Below are positions 14,330 to 39,846 of a DNA stretch of 64,000 bases, piece by piece. The notes beneath the pieces were generated by a model that saw nothing but the letters and a program-made list of their open reading frames with translations, ran no database searches and had not been told where the DNA came from. Origin of the DNA: Scatophagus argus (Eukaryota > Chordata > Actinopteri > Scatophagidae); NCBI RefSeq assembly GCF_020382885.2, contig NC_058494.1, positions 15,022,001 through 15,086,000 on the forward strand, in the 5' to 3' direction. The stretch's first letter is position 1, and every line of letters begins with the position of its first letter. The translations under genes were made by a program, and so were the position numbers.

Positions 14330-14756
14330 TGTTTCCAGCGCTTCAGCGCAGAGAGGTGTAGTTTGCTTTATTGCTCAATAAGGCGTGGGAATCGAGTTAC
14401 GTTGCTGGTGCCTTGTGAGAAAAAGAAAGCGAGTTGTGAGCGTTCCACCTCATCTCGCGATATAACTGGCTCATCTTCATTTATGTATATTGTGAGAGTT
14501 TTTCCTTTCTCGCGCGACTTTGTAACTTTCCCACGCCTGTTGTTTTGGCGTCTGCCCCCTGCCAGTCGCCACTCCCTCCCCTTGTTCTCACCCCTTTGCC
14601 CCGTCACACCTCCCCCTTCTTTCTCTCCCTGCTCTTCCTTCTGAATCTTACGTTGTGCCATTGGCTTTGGTGAAGGGGCTGGGGGAGGGATCTCGCGATT
14701 ATTGAACTATTTTTTTTTTTTCTGGGGGGTGTGGGGGGTGGGAGGTTATTTGGAAG
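14330..14756 (+). promoter_or_regulatory. RBPJ: RBPJ promoter region
   Basis: GC content rises here relative to the flanks, and CpGs cluster. TCTCGCGA occurs at 14453-14460 and 14691-14698, and the related TCTCGCGCGA at 14508-14517. TCTCGCGA is the core of the TCTCGCGAGA promoter motif of TATA-less genes, bound by BANP. An inverted CCAAT box (ATTGG) is at 14660-14664. A G-rich run precedes the start codon. The segment AAGATGGCGCC at 14754-14764 resembles the YY1 motif AAGATGGCGGC and covers the ATG. The transcription start itself is not determinable. Confidence 0.6.
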
Positions 14757-19117
<4,361 letters not shown>

Positions 19118-22100
19118 TAATACTTATTCTGTGTGATTGTGTTGTTTGTTGTGTGTGTACTTTGAATGACCCACTGAGACAATGTGTGCACATACTTTCC
19201 AAAGAGGCTCGTGGACCTGTGAGTAATTGTGCACGCATTGCAGACTAAGAAACCCTTCATTAGAGAGCAACTGTGATCATTGGGAATGCCTAAGAGAGCT
19301 GAGGTTAAAAAAGACGTGGCTAAAGAAAATTCTGAGGATGACTGAATCATCTCTGTGTCTCCCTCTTGTGGTTTCTGGTGCATATGTCAAAGGACCTTAA
19401 GATCCAAGACCTTCACCTGAAAGAAGATGAATCTGCCTTGTAACTCTCACAGCAACCTGACTTGTACAGTGAACATATTGCTTTTATATGCCTGTGAGTT
19501 TTTCACGATGTTCTCTTTTTACTTAGGTTGTGTTTTTACTGAAAAGCTTGAGTTAACTCTTGTGTGCAAGGGAAAAAGTTTTAAGAGTAACATAGTTTTT
19601 ACGGACCAAGGAATATTATTATATTATTTTATTCATATTATATTTTATAAGCTTTTGCTGAGGTACATTTTTACATTTTTTGTGTGATTCTGGATAGTAA
19701 GTTCACCTTTGTTACCAAATAGAAGCTGTTTACTCTTATTGAAGTTTGGCCTCATTGGGTTGGTCAAGATGGAAATGGCTTGTAGTGTGTCTCTTAATCT
19801 GACTGCTGCTCCTCTGCTTTTCTCCTTTAGATAATAGTTCACCAAATTCATCATTACGTATCAGGCATTACAGTGGTCTCAACTATCCTGCATGATGTAT
19901 ATAACAGGAAAAGAAACAACCAGGCGAATGTTTTTAGGAGACTCATCAGAACTCTGCCTGCAATCATTACCTTACATCTTCTTAGGCTTAACTTGATCAG
20001 TCCCACATTACTTTTCTATCGAAAATGATATTTTTCATTTGTGTATGTCTGTGACAATATGTAATACACTATCAGTGTGTTCTGAGAGAGGCCTGTGTTT
20101 TCTAATCAGCATGCAGTTCATTGTTCCAAAGTGCATATCTAAGCACAATCAGTGTGTTTGTGTGCACAGCAGCGCTTATTTCCCTGAAGCCTTTAAAAAA
20201 AGTTACGGTACTTGGTTTATGTAAATTACTGTTAAGTCAACTCAAAACGTGCTACCTGAATGCAAATACAGTAGAAGTAATTTTAGTATAGTCTGCCTTT
20301 GTTGTTCTTTGGGGTTTTATTCAAGGACCTGATTATTTGCACATATTCACTCGTTTGTTCCGCCTCTCTACCTACTTTATTTCGCAGGTTGAACATTGAT
20401 CTGACTTGTCATTCCGGTTATGTTGCCTTAAAAACACAACCAAGAGTACTTGACTTGTTTAGAATATCCCCAAATTTATCTTGATTTCATTTATTTTTAC
20501 TATGTGTCATGTTTCAAAATTGGGTCCCAAGTTCATATGGTAGGTTGGCCAGCTTAGTTCCAGTTGGGGGTTTCTCACATATGCCTTTTCATCATGTCTG
20601 CATTTACATTCCAGCAACACCTCTTGGAGCTGCCATCGATTTCCAGCATCAAGTGTGAACAGTGAGTGCACTCTCAGTACACAGAAGATGCATCATCTCT
20701 GGTTTTGATTCAGTGTTTTGTATCAGTTCACCCACAGCAGTTTGCTCGAGGATGTACTTTCAGTGTTCCAGCGACGTTGTAGGTGTAGTTTTGCAGAGGA
20801 GAAGTGATCCGGTCATGTAAAATGCACATAAATTGTATCTGCGTTCACATCCTGCTGAAGCCTTATTGGACACTTGCCACTTGGGCATGCTCCACAGGGC
20901 AGAGGTCAAATCGGCCCCACTATTTTTAAACTAAGAGCCGAATTGCTGGAATGAAACCTGACACGGCATTACTGTTTACTGCACACACACATACACACAC
21001 TTTTAAGTCTTGCGGTCTGTTTGTGTCCCTCACACTCTCGACGTTTCCACCAACAGTTTTTTAATGAGGTATACTGTGTGCGTCAGTGTGTTCCTGCATG
21101 AGTGTGCTGAAGAAATTGCAAGCGTATACAGACATAACAAACAGGTGTGCAAACATTTATAGGACTTTCTGCATAGCTAGAAGATCTGTGAAGAAGGAAT
21201 ACAACTACAAGGCCCAGACAGCGTGTAATGTGGCGTGCTATTCCTGGCATGATAGTCCTGATCTTAAGCAGTACTTCACATAGTGGGGTCTAAGGGGCTT
21301 TCATTGATCCCCTTCCCAAACCAGGATCTGTAAAGCCATAAAAACAGAGAGGACAGTTAAAATCATTTAGTAAGAGTTGCTCAGTTCTCTCACAAGTCAT
21401 GGACTAATCCTATCCAAAAAAAACTGCATATCGAGGTCACCCTTTGGCAAAGTAGAATGTTTGATCTCCTTGGGCTTGGGTTTGGGGAGTGGGTTAGAAA
21501 CATAATAACGTGCTTGGGGGCCCCGTTGCCTGAGGGAGAGAGATAGGAGGGAGGGGGAAGTGGTCGGTTCCGAGTAAGAACGTCACATTTCTACGTCTTT
21601 GTTGGGAAAGGAGTGACAGAAGCGAGAACAGAGACAAGTACGATCAGCTGGCTTATAAAGGAACCAGAAGGCGACATAACACAGACTCGAAGTGAACAAA
21701 AAGGAAGCGAGAAGCAATCCGGACTCTTAGGAGGATCATATATGTCGCTTTGCCATTTCATCTGATCTAAGTAGGGTGTTTTCATGCGCCCTTAAAATCT
21801 TAAGACCTGCCACCTTGCGTGTGGCTGTGATTCTGGATTTTATGAACGATGGACGAGGCTCGGGAACCTTTATTCAAACTTTTTCATTAAGCCTAGTATG
21901 GATTCATAAATGTCATTTTGCTGAAATACCACTACCCGGGAGTATTTTTGCGCACGACTTTCTTGTGTTTGGATGACTCTGCAAATCGTTACTGCCAACT
22001 TTGTGAAGTGTGTTGGAACATTTTGTGTGCTCTCGTTCATATAGAGGCTCACTATAATCCAGTTTACCTCTTTCTCAAGTGAATCATCAGTATCACATCT

Positions 22101-22260
22101 CGTTCCCGGCCGTGCCTGTAATAGCAACAGAGATCGCTCAACACATTTCGCAGACTGAAATTGGTGCCTCCTAGACGGCGGTTAGTGCCGTATATGTCCT
22201 TTCTCCATCTGTTCTGAAGAGTTTTCTGACTCTGAAGGAGAATAGTATCCACCACCCGAA
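19118..22260. other. RBPJ 3' UTR, intergenic DNA and STIM2 5' flank
   Basis: No coding exon is recognisable between the RBPJ stop and the STIM2 start. The first part should be RBPJ 3' UTR, but I noticed no canonical AATAAA in it. A short CA-type run lies near 20983-21000. Candidate STIM2 promoter and 5' UTR sequence lies at about 21500-22260, with a TATA-like TTATAAAG at 21653-21660. In mammals CCKAR and TBC1D19 lie between RBPJ and STIM2; neither is present here. Confidence 0.55.
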
Positions 22261-30706
<8,446 letters not shown>

Positions 30707-33222
30707 CAGTGACCAAAGATTTTTTTGGGTTTTTTTTTGCTGTTAACATTTTATTTAACCAAAAAAGGTGATAAAATCATTTCAATCATCTTTAAGTGAA
30801 AAGTTTTAGAAAAGCATTGTCTTATCTAAAGCACAATCACAGTACATGTACGATATCTAATGTTACCTATAAAAAAATGTCAACAAAATTCAGGACATTT
30901 GGAGACATTAGTCAGTTGCATATGCCACAAGATCAATATGTCAGAGGAGATAGTTGAAGCTCAATTCTTTCCTGCTAAGCAGAGGAGCAGTGCTACTTGT
31001 TAAGTACTGGAGCACACTTGTGTAATTGTTGCGGCTCATTCGAAAGTTATGTAACCATTTTTCCAACGGTAGCAAGTTTACAAACTTTAGTCAACCATAG
31101 TTGATCACAAGATCAGATATTGACTGACCTGATGAACAGAATTTCTTGTTGAGAATAATACTTAGGGCTGCCAGCTCTTAAGACTCACCTAATTAATACT
31201 CCTTAGACATTCTTATGCCACATGTTCAATTTCTCACAACAAAATGCTAATTTTTAACTGATATTGACACAAAAGAGGACACTGACACCACACAGAGAGA
31301 CTGGGGACAGCAGGCATGGGAACGCTCTTTTACCATGATTCCCAGTAAAAGGTTAACAAGTTAATATACCGATGCAAAATCATCTCCAGATACCCTGATT
31401 ATATTTGGTCTCCTGATTTAGATACTATGGTTGTAGTTGGTTGTAATTACCTTTACATTTATTAACTTAACCTACTTGTGTCAAGCAGAAAAAGCCACAT
31501 TGTGCCGTGCAGGCAGAGGTCAAGCTCATCTAATGGGTTAGTTATTACCTGCAGATATTGTGGATGGGGCACAAAATGGCTGAGTTTAACAGGCTGGCTT
31601 TGTAGTGTTTCTTTGCAACATTGAATCAGAATTTTATTAGACTTTTTGGGTCAGACTTTTGCAAAATGCTAATGAACAGTTTGCTTGAAAGATGTTATTT
31701 ATTTATTTAAAAAAACACACATTTAAATACAGATTTTTAATGCTTGAATTGGTGATGTGTATGGAGGATTTATGTTTCTTGTTTTTGTTTAGGGTAGTAA
31801 GTAGTTTGTTTGAATTGAAACAACTCAGACATGTACAACCAGGATTCCAAAATGTTGGGATGCTCTGTAAAATGTGAACAGAAACAGAATGTGCTGACTT
31901 GTAAATTATTATCAATTGTTTTTATTTTATTTGTTGCTTTTGTTTTTAGATATGACACTTTCCAAAAAAGTTGTGAGAGGGGCACGCTTTCCACTGTTAC
32001 ATTTTCTTTTAACAACTCTCAGGAAGCGCTTGAGAACTCTGGACACTAATTGTTTAAGTTTTGAAAGTGAAGTTCTTTCCTGTTCTTGCTTGACACACGA
32101 CTTCAGTTGCTCAATGGGTTGGCGTCTCCATCATCATGTTTTGTGCTTCATAATGTGTCACAAACTTTTAATGAGAGACAGGCCTGGACTGCAAGCAGGC
32201 CACATCTATTAGCATGTTTAGCCTAGTATCTGCACTCTTTTACTATGAAGCCACACTGTTGTAACGTATGTAGAATGTGGCTTTGAAGAGGACATTCTTT
32301 GTGTCAATTTTTCAACATTAATGGTGCTTCACAGATGTGCAAGTTAGCCATGCGATGGGGACTAACACATCCCCCTACCGTATCAGATGCTGGCTTTTGA
32401 ACTTTGTTCTAGTAACAATCTGGACAGTCGTTTTCCTTTGTAGCCCAGAGGACACAATGTCCATGATTTCCAAAAGCAATATGAAATGTCAACTCATCTG
32501 AGCACAGCAGTTTTCACTTTGCATTAGACAGTCTCAGATGAGCTTGATCCCAAAGAAGTCAGGAACATTTCTGGATATCATTGATATGTGGACTTTCTTT
32601 GCATGGCAGAGTCTTTATTTGCATTTTGTGATGCAACGGTGAACTGTGTTCACAAACTATGGTTTTCTGAAGTGCTCCTGAGCCCTTGTAGTAGTATCCT
32701 TTATACAGGCAAGTCAGTGATGACCATTTAGTGTTGGCATTGCTCCTTATGTGTAGAGATTCTTTGAATTTTCTGATGATATTTTGGGTTGTACATGAAT
32801 GAGTCAGAATGAGTCTATTTACTAAAAAACAGTATGTTAAATCAGTTTTCGTTTTATATCTTGTTTTCTGACTGTAATCAACTGAATATAGGTCAATAAG
32901 AATTGAAGTCGAAGATCGAAAAGAATCTGATCGTTGCATTCTGTTTTATTTATGTTTTACAGAGTGTCCCAACTGAAATCACAGTTGTAACTTTTACTTG
33001 ATTTAATAATTGCTTAATTTTTTCAGGTCATTAATGTCTTTGTTTTATTGTTAAGTAAAAAGTATAAAGAGTATATGTCTTAGAAGATGACTAGCAGAGA
33101 ACTGCAATATGAGTGTAAGATTTCATATGCTGTTGTTATCTGATGATTTATTAACAATTGATGATAGAGCAAATGAACAAGATTATGCACTTAGGAAATA
33201 CTGTGCATTGTTCTACAATAAA
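30707..33222 (+). other. STIM2: Probable STIM2 3' UTR
   Basis: Sequence after the TGA is AT-rich, with no coding potential. The first clear AATAAA that I noticed is at 33217-33222, with another at 33868-33873. If these are used, the UTR is 2.5-3.2 kb and includes the decayed Tc1-like copy at 31834-32989. This is inferred from hexamers only. Confidence 0.4.
31834..32989 (-). mobile_element. Decayed Tc1/mariner-type DNA transposon with terminal inverted repeats
   Basis: The two ends are imperfect inverted repeats: TACAACCAGGATTCC...GTTGGGATGCTCTGTAAAA at the left, and the complement of a matching TACAACTGTGATTTC...GTTGGGACACTCTGTAAAA at the right. TA occurs at both outer ends, as in Tc1/mariner insertions. 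On the minus strand a broken transposase is readable: AQEHFRKP, LLCSDELTF (the first catalytic Asp block, normally WSDES) and FGNHGHCVLWA. It contains several stops and shifts and is non-functional. At 1156 bp the copy is a little short for a full element. Confidence 0.8.
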
Positions 33223-33923
33223 AAAATAATAATAGTTTAGTCCTTTGTGTAAAAAAAATGAAATGTTAAACTAGCTTAAAAAAATGTTAGCCAAATGACA
33301 GAAAATGTTTCTTAAAGGGAACAAAATTGTTTGTAAGTTTTTCCAGGGGGTGAGGCTGACATTTTATTATAACGTCATTAATCAAGCAAGCTTAAGTATA
33401 TCCAGATATCCCACCAGTAACAACACTGAAAGCTGAACTGAAAACACTGGGAAAACATGTTGAAATACAAAAAGCAAATCTTATCCAGCTTCTGCCTTCT
33501 GGTGTGTTTGCCCATTATGAGCTCAAACAAACTTGTGTTATACACACATCTTTATCCTAAAAGATAATTTGACATTTGTCCAGTGTCATTAAACACAGCT
33601 GGTGGTGTTTTACACAACTACAACTACAACTACAAAGTCATCAGTTAGTCAACTTTACTGCATTATTAACTACTTAGACTACTTACATAATGGAATCTTT
33701 TTTTGTTGTATTGACATGTAAACATTTCTGTGAATAATCCTTTCTTCACACTGTACCTTTGTCAAAGTCACTTCAGCATTTTTTTAATAGAACTGAACTA
33801 AATTCACCTAAATTCTATATTGTGTATTGGCCACCTAATGCTTGAATTACATTGTTGTTGTTGGGTGAATAAAAGTTTTGTCTTTACACATCATCTCCAC
33901 TGGAGGTCAGGAGAGATTTGCAC

Positions 33924-33943
33924 CATATATATATATATATATA
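33924..33943. repeat. (TA)n microsatellite
   Basis: About ten uninterrupted AT units, flanked by unique sequence. Confidence 0.9.
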
Positions 33944-36571
33944 CACCAACACAGTAGGCAACTAATCTGCAGCTTAAGTCTGTCTGCATACTGAGCACTG
34001 GCATATGATGGGATGTTTGTCACTGTGGGTTTCCTGTAAGGGTTTACTGATTACATGAACTACAAGCTGTGGTTTAGGTTAACTTCATAATGCACTGCGT
34101 TGATTTATAAGTCCTCATCCGAGCTTCTGTAAATCATCTCCACTCTGTATCCCCTGTTGTCAAAGTGGCCTCCGCTAGTCTCTGAGGCTGTCTGCTCTGG
34201 GTCTGGTGTCCAGCTGTCTTCACTGGCTGTTCAGCTGAGTCCTGTTGCCCATTGTGACTCCCCCTGTAATCCAGGGTCCTGGTCCGATCACAGTCCAGAG
34301 AGCTCTAGGTCTATCTGAGCTAACTAAGGTAATGGTAACTAGCAAACAGCATAGTTGGCTGTAACTCTAATGATATGTTTCCCCTTATATTTTGGATACT
34401 ATCTTCTAATTCTGGGAATATTATAAAAAAAAATGTCTCTTTAAGACACATCTTTACGCACTTTGTGAAAAGATTTATATTTTCTTTTTATACCAAGTAC
34501 CAAGTATCTCTATAAATAAACAACCATCACTCTTTCATTTACAGACTTGGCACTTATGGCTCCATAACTTAGTGACTATGCACTATCACCACTCATTACG
34601 TTTTTCTAAAATTTCTTATGTTAAAATGTTTGGTTCATCAAATGCTACAGCTGTGATTGGCTGGTTCTGAAGTCAGGTTTTGTTCTTCTATGATTTTTGG
34701 GATGCCTTACAAATTTCTTAAAAGATTCATACCTTATGGACACTTTCTACAGTAAACTAGTTTAAAACATTTTTGACTATAGTGTGCTGAACCTGCAGCT
34801 TCAGTCTGTTCTCATGTCAAGGTCTTAAACTGAATGAGGGGCTGTTTGTCATTGTGGATTTCCTGTAAACCGATGAACAGTGTGTCGAGACTGGCTTTAC
34901 CGTCAACATGTCTTGTACCTTCTTGGAAATTGTGTGGCAGGGCCGACCTTAAATAAACGAGCTGAGTAAAAACGTCAAACTGTAGCCATCTTGGCTTCTG
35001 TTCATTTCATTAAATTCAAATGATAACTTTGAGTTTTATTCTCTGTTACAGAATCAGCTCCATGACAAATACTTGGAGTTGTATCAAACTCTACTGGTGA
35101 AGAGTTTGTTGCTGATAAAAGAGATAAAAACAGGAAATTGCCTGAAAACATCAATGTAAGAGCTATTGTGTTCAGACAAGCAGCCATCACAGCCATCATG
35201 AAATGTTCAGCTTTAATTAAAAAAATTTAAAAAAAAGTGAACATGAAGTGAATTGTGATCAACAACAGTAAACTGGTGTGCTATCTAGAGTTTTCTATTT
35301 TTACTGCTCATCAATTTCTAATTTATCATTTAAGAGATTAAAGGACATAAGAATCATAACACGCATATGTCCTGTGAAGAAAGAATGAATTCATGTACAC
35401 TGTGGCTCCAGACTGCACACAACAGTGTGGATAGAACAATCTGAAACAATAATAACAATAAAAAAAAACAGTGGAAGTGGAATTAACAAACAACAAATAA
35501 CATCCTGAACTCACTGATTCAACAAATAAAATTCTTCCCTACAACAATAATATTTATCTTCAGAGGGGAGCTGATACAAAAAAGTAGAGTTTAGTACCAG
35601 ATTTTTGAAAAACATCTTTGCTTTTCACTTTTAAACAAACAAGAAATTTTGATTGAATTGAATTTCATGCATATTAATTTTCATAGTCTAAATATGAAGT
35701 CATATGATTGTTTCTCAGCATTAAATGGGGATGCTAAGTAACAGAAAGGTCTATTTATTCCTACAAATAAATTCTGTAATTCATTACTAATCATAATTTT
35801 TTACTTTACTTATTTACTTTTACTTATTGTTTTGTTTGTTCTTTTGTTTTAGCCCCTCACTTTAGCAGTATTGATGGCAGTTCAGGTGTTGAAGTTTTTC
35901 TCATTTTCCCTCTTCTTTGGTCTCTGTGATGTCTGTTGAATTTCTCATCTTCATCCTAAGATTTAACATTTGTTGTTTAGAACCATGATCATGTATTGAT
36001 TTAAATACAAGCAGATATTTTCAAGAATAAATACAATGTTTTACAATGAAATATAGAGGGAAAGTAGTCATCCACTATTGTTTTAATATCTGGCCATTCA
36101 GTTGACAGCCAGCACTTATAGACAATTACAAAAACCAACAAAAGTTGGCATTTTAGATATTTAGTTTTGTGTTCAACTACAGCAATGTGTCTACACTTTC
36201 ACTGTTTCTGATACCCTGTAGCACCTTAGAAGATATCTGTCGGATGAGGTGATATGATTGTGTGATTGTGATATGCTTCCTGGCAATAATTTGTAACAGC
36301 TAACATACTCTTGTCTTTTCTCTGGTGCTGAAACATATTTTAATAACTGATACGGAGGGTGCCAGTGTACGTGCGTGCACTTCATGGTGTGATACCGTGC
36401 ATCCCCTGATGCTCTGTTGTTTTACCAACAATAACACATATAAACTGTGCAGTGTGACTCAGAATTTTGGTGTCTCTGAAAGAGAACAAAATCTGCCCTT
36501 GATGAAGGTGAAATAAGCAGGTATATGAGACAAGGATCTTCAAAAATTATGAATGACTGATTTTAACTCCA

Positions 36572-36593
36572 CATAAGTGTATGTACACTTATG
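36572..36593. repeat. 22-bp palindrome CATAAGTGTA-TG-TACACTTATG
   Basis: Two exact 10-base arms flank a 2-base centre. The core AAGTGTATGTACACTTAT recurs at 38463-38480, 1.9 kb away. Confidence 0.85.
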
Positions 36594-37322
36594 ATGATGT
36601 ATTAATCCCCTCTATGTGAGGACCAAAAAGTTTTTTCACATTAAATTCTGTAATGACAACCTCTATTATGTATTACCTCCATTCAAAAGCCTTTCATGAG
36701 TCTGAGTGGAAGTGTTCCAGGTTAAAAGCTCAATCAGTAAGTAAGTTAATTCAAGCTATAATTTTGTCTTTGTCAACCAGTCATATGACAAAATATTAAT
36801 CAGTTTTTGGGTTTTAAATTTTGTTGGTGGGTGTACTGATAATAATACTGGGGCCTGCTTGAACACTCAAAAATTAGCAATAAAAACATATCTTCAAAAC
36901 ACAGAAAACTGCTATTTAGATGCACACAAGCTAGAACATGTCTTTGAATATTATGTTTATAAATTACTCATCTGCAACAGCAAATGTGCTTTGTAAGAAA
37001 CACAATGCCACCCAGATTATGTCCTTCATCAGCATAATGAACATTTTAATTAACGAGTCTGCAAAGTCAAAAATGTTCATACTGAACATACTGCATCTAC
37101 AAAACCTTCAGAGACAATGTATTTAATTTATTTTCTCCACAGTATTCACTCATTACAGCTAAATTATGTTTGGGAAAATAGCCAGAGTAATTAAACCTAC
37201 ATGTTATTTTGCCAGTGTACTTCACTTTTAACCCGCACAAGACCTATTCTGCAATGATAAATAGCCCAATGAAAAAGTTAATAGTCTCTTATCCACCCCA
37301 AACTTATCTCTTCCTGGACTCG

Positions 37323-37374
37323 AAAAACAAAACAAACAAACAAAACAAACAAACAAACAAAAAAAAACAAAACA
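37323..37374 (+). repeat. (AAAC)n / A-rich simple repeat
   Basis: About 50 bp of AAAC and AAC units with an A-run. An open frame reading KNKTNKQNKQTNKKK here is an artefact of the repeat. Confidence 0.95.
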
Positions 37375-39106
37375 ACATAGCCAGTGATCACAGACAGTCC
37401 AGAAATTACTTTACAATCAGCCAGTAAAGGTGCAGCCTGTACAATATGTGTCATGCTGTGATTATGGAGCCCTATCGAACAGTAAAAGGTCGCCTCTTTC
37501 CCAATGCAAAAAATTGGTTTTGAGAGACTAAATTTTTAATCCACAACCTTACTTTTGCATCACTTTGATCTCCTGACCTACATCAGTGGCTCTGATTCAA
37601 ATACATCCACTGACCAAACACTGAGGCCTCACAAAACTGGGACACACAGATGACACAACTGGCCCTACTCCAGACACCTTTAATGAGGTTCTGTGTTAAC
37701 ATAATAGACAACTGGGTATATGGATTCACAAAGTCGATCTTTTGCAGTTGAACATGAAAGCACACCACAATTATTTCATAGACATCTTTTATGGATCTGA
37801 AAACCAAAGCTGCCAAGTCCAAAGCAGATGACTTGGCAGCACACTTACTGAATTGGCAGGACACTTTTGGTCACACCTGGTGTCCCTCCAATAAAGGATG
37901 GTTGGAAAAAAAAGGACCCGTTTAAACATTAGACATTACGTTTTCCTGTTTGCTCTCTAAAGCACAATGTCCTGCACTGCCTGCTGGTAACCTGAAACTA
38001 AATAATTTGTATAATAATTTGTAAATTTGTGCATCTTTTAATAAAAGCAGTCCTTGTCAAGCTAGTTGTAATTCTTCTGTCTCAGATTTTCACCACATGA
38101 CCACATTGTTGGTGTCATGCACACAGCATGATTTGAGACGAAAGTAATATGTGGATATCTGAAGGATTTCTCAATTTTTAACTGTTCCTTGACTTGCAGT
38201 AAGATTTTTAAAGCACTGTCATGCAGAATATAGGAAATAAAAAGATAAAAAAACGACTTGAATTGCAGTCCAAGGAGAGTGGTAAACAAGAAGAGTGGTG
38301 TATGACAGAGCGATGCCTGAAGACTTATTACATGATGATGAAAATAAACTGGGCTGAGAAATTAACACAACTCAAATGCAAGGCATGCTGGAAAGGAAGC
38401 CTTTCAAAACTGCTCCTATCTCTCAGTGTCTGTGTGTGTTGTGTCTGGCTGCGTGTTTCTGCAAGTGTATGTACACTTATTTTCACATTACTGTTGCTAT
38501 GTGTGATGGTGCAGATGTTATCCAGAGGATTTTCAGCTTTGCTGTTTCCAGCTCAAGCCCTTCTGCAGCGTTGAGGGTGGGGCTGGGGCCTGCAGAAACC
38601 ACAACTATTTACATCCACTTGTCAAATGTCAACTGCTTGATCACCCACTGCAGCCATGTGTTAGTCTGTGCACGCACACATGTGAGTGTATGTCTGTACA
38701 CGTGTATGCATTTTGCATTTGCTTCTGCAGCTGCAATTACACAGGCAACTATATTTAACCTCCAGGGCAGTGTGAACATTGATTTGAGACATTTAAATCA
38801 TTACAGAAGGAATGACTGTCCTGTCACAGTAATGATGTTGGCTTTATTATTGTGCATTTCATTTATTTTAGTTGACATTTACTTGACCAGGATAGTCTCT
38901 TGAGACTGCTTTAATTTTTTGAGAGAGGCTTGGATAAAATGGCAGCACAATAATTTTATGAACCAAGATTTAAACAAAGACAATAAATAAGGAAGTGATT
39001 ATTGATTAAAAATGCAAATAAAACAAAGTACTTGCCCATTTCAGTGATTAGAAAATGTCAAAGAGATTACGCTTAAAAGCATTTGTGGTCACTAATGCCT
39101 GCAATT

Positions 39107-39137
<31 letters not shown>

Positions 39138-39643
39138 TTGCAGTTCACTCACAGAAAATGGAGTCACCCACATGAGAGCTCTCTACAGCACCACAGTACA
39201 GCTTCATACACAGCCACTGTACAGACAGGAGCAGGGAGCTGAACACTCACTCACGTGTGTGAGGGGAGATATATTGTGGAAGGTGCTATGCTAAGGCATA
39301 CCCTTATAAATGAAGAAGAACAGAAGTGAATTTGTCAGCGTGTTGTTAAACAAAATCAGGGCATTTGTTTTTCAAATGTAAAACAACACTTTGAAATTTA
39401 AAATAAAAATCCATTGCAGTTAATTGCAGTTTAAACATGAGCCTAAAAGAATCACAAAGGCATTTCTTGCTTTGTGCATGTTCTTTTTACATTTCACTCC
39501 ACGTTTTTTATATGTGTGCCTTCATGTGAAGGGCATTATAGTCAGTATGCTGTCAGTATGCCGTAAGTCTGCGAATATTAATCGAGCATTTGTATGATTT
39601 TGTGGACAATAGCTGTGCACTGATTCACTTTTATATGTGGAAA

Positions 39644-39665
39644 GTGTGTGTGTGTGTGTGTGTGT
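39644..39665 (+). repeat. (TG)n microsatellite
   Basis: About 11 uninterrupted GT units. Confidence 0.9.
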
Positions 39666-39832
39666 ATGTAATTTGTGCATTTGTTTGCACACCTTTCCTT
39701 TGTATAGAATACCTAAATGGATGTTTATATCCCCAATGACATACACAAGGTCAGTGCTATTCTAGACTAAAGCAGCTGCTACTGTAATGTAACTGGAACT
39801 GCCAGCTTTCCAGCTTGTGTTTCCTTACAGTG

Positions 39833-39846
39833 TCACTAGATGGCGA
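39833..39846. promoter_or_regulatory. Candidate CTCF binding site
   Basis: TCACTAGATGGCGA agrees with the CTCF core CCASYAGRKGGCRS at 12 of 14 positions, including the invariant AG and GGC. It lies in the desert about 9 kb beyond the STIM2 stop. Motif only. Confidence 0.45.

Larger units (their letters stand above)
33223..37320. other. AT-rich non-coding DNA downstream of STIM2
   Basis: No gene was recognised. Contents seen: a (TA)n run at 33924-33943, two related segments near 33965-34055 and 34795-34880, and A-rich runs around 35210-35230 and 35460-35470. A near-perfect palindrome lies at 36572-36593. Open frames are short and show no domain. Confidence 0.6.

Noticed and set aside
14368..14661. 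Minus-strand frame rich in Gly, Glu and Arg upstream of RBPJ
   Set aside because: It is the complement of the C/T-rich promoter of RBPJ and has no independent support.
21653..21660. TATA box for STIM2
   Set aside because: TTATAAAG is present 600 bp before the ATG, but nothing else marks a start site there, so it is mentioned only as TATA-like.
37323..37374. Possible CRISPR-like or minisatellite array
   Set aside because: The AAAC units are a simple repeat without spacers; the genome is a vertebrate.
38376..38903. 175-codon plus-strand open frame in the desert
   Set aside because: Cys/Val/His-rich reading through TG- and CA-like sequence, with no domain and no plausible splice partners.
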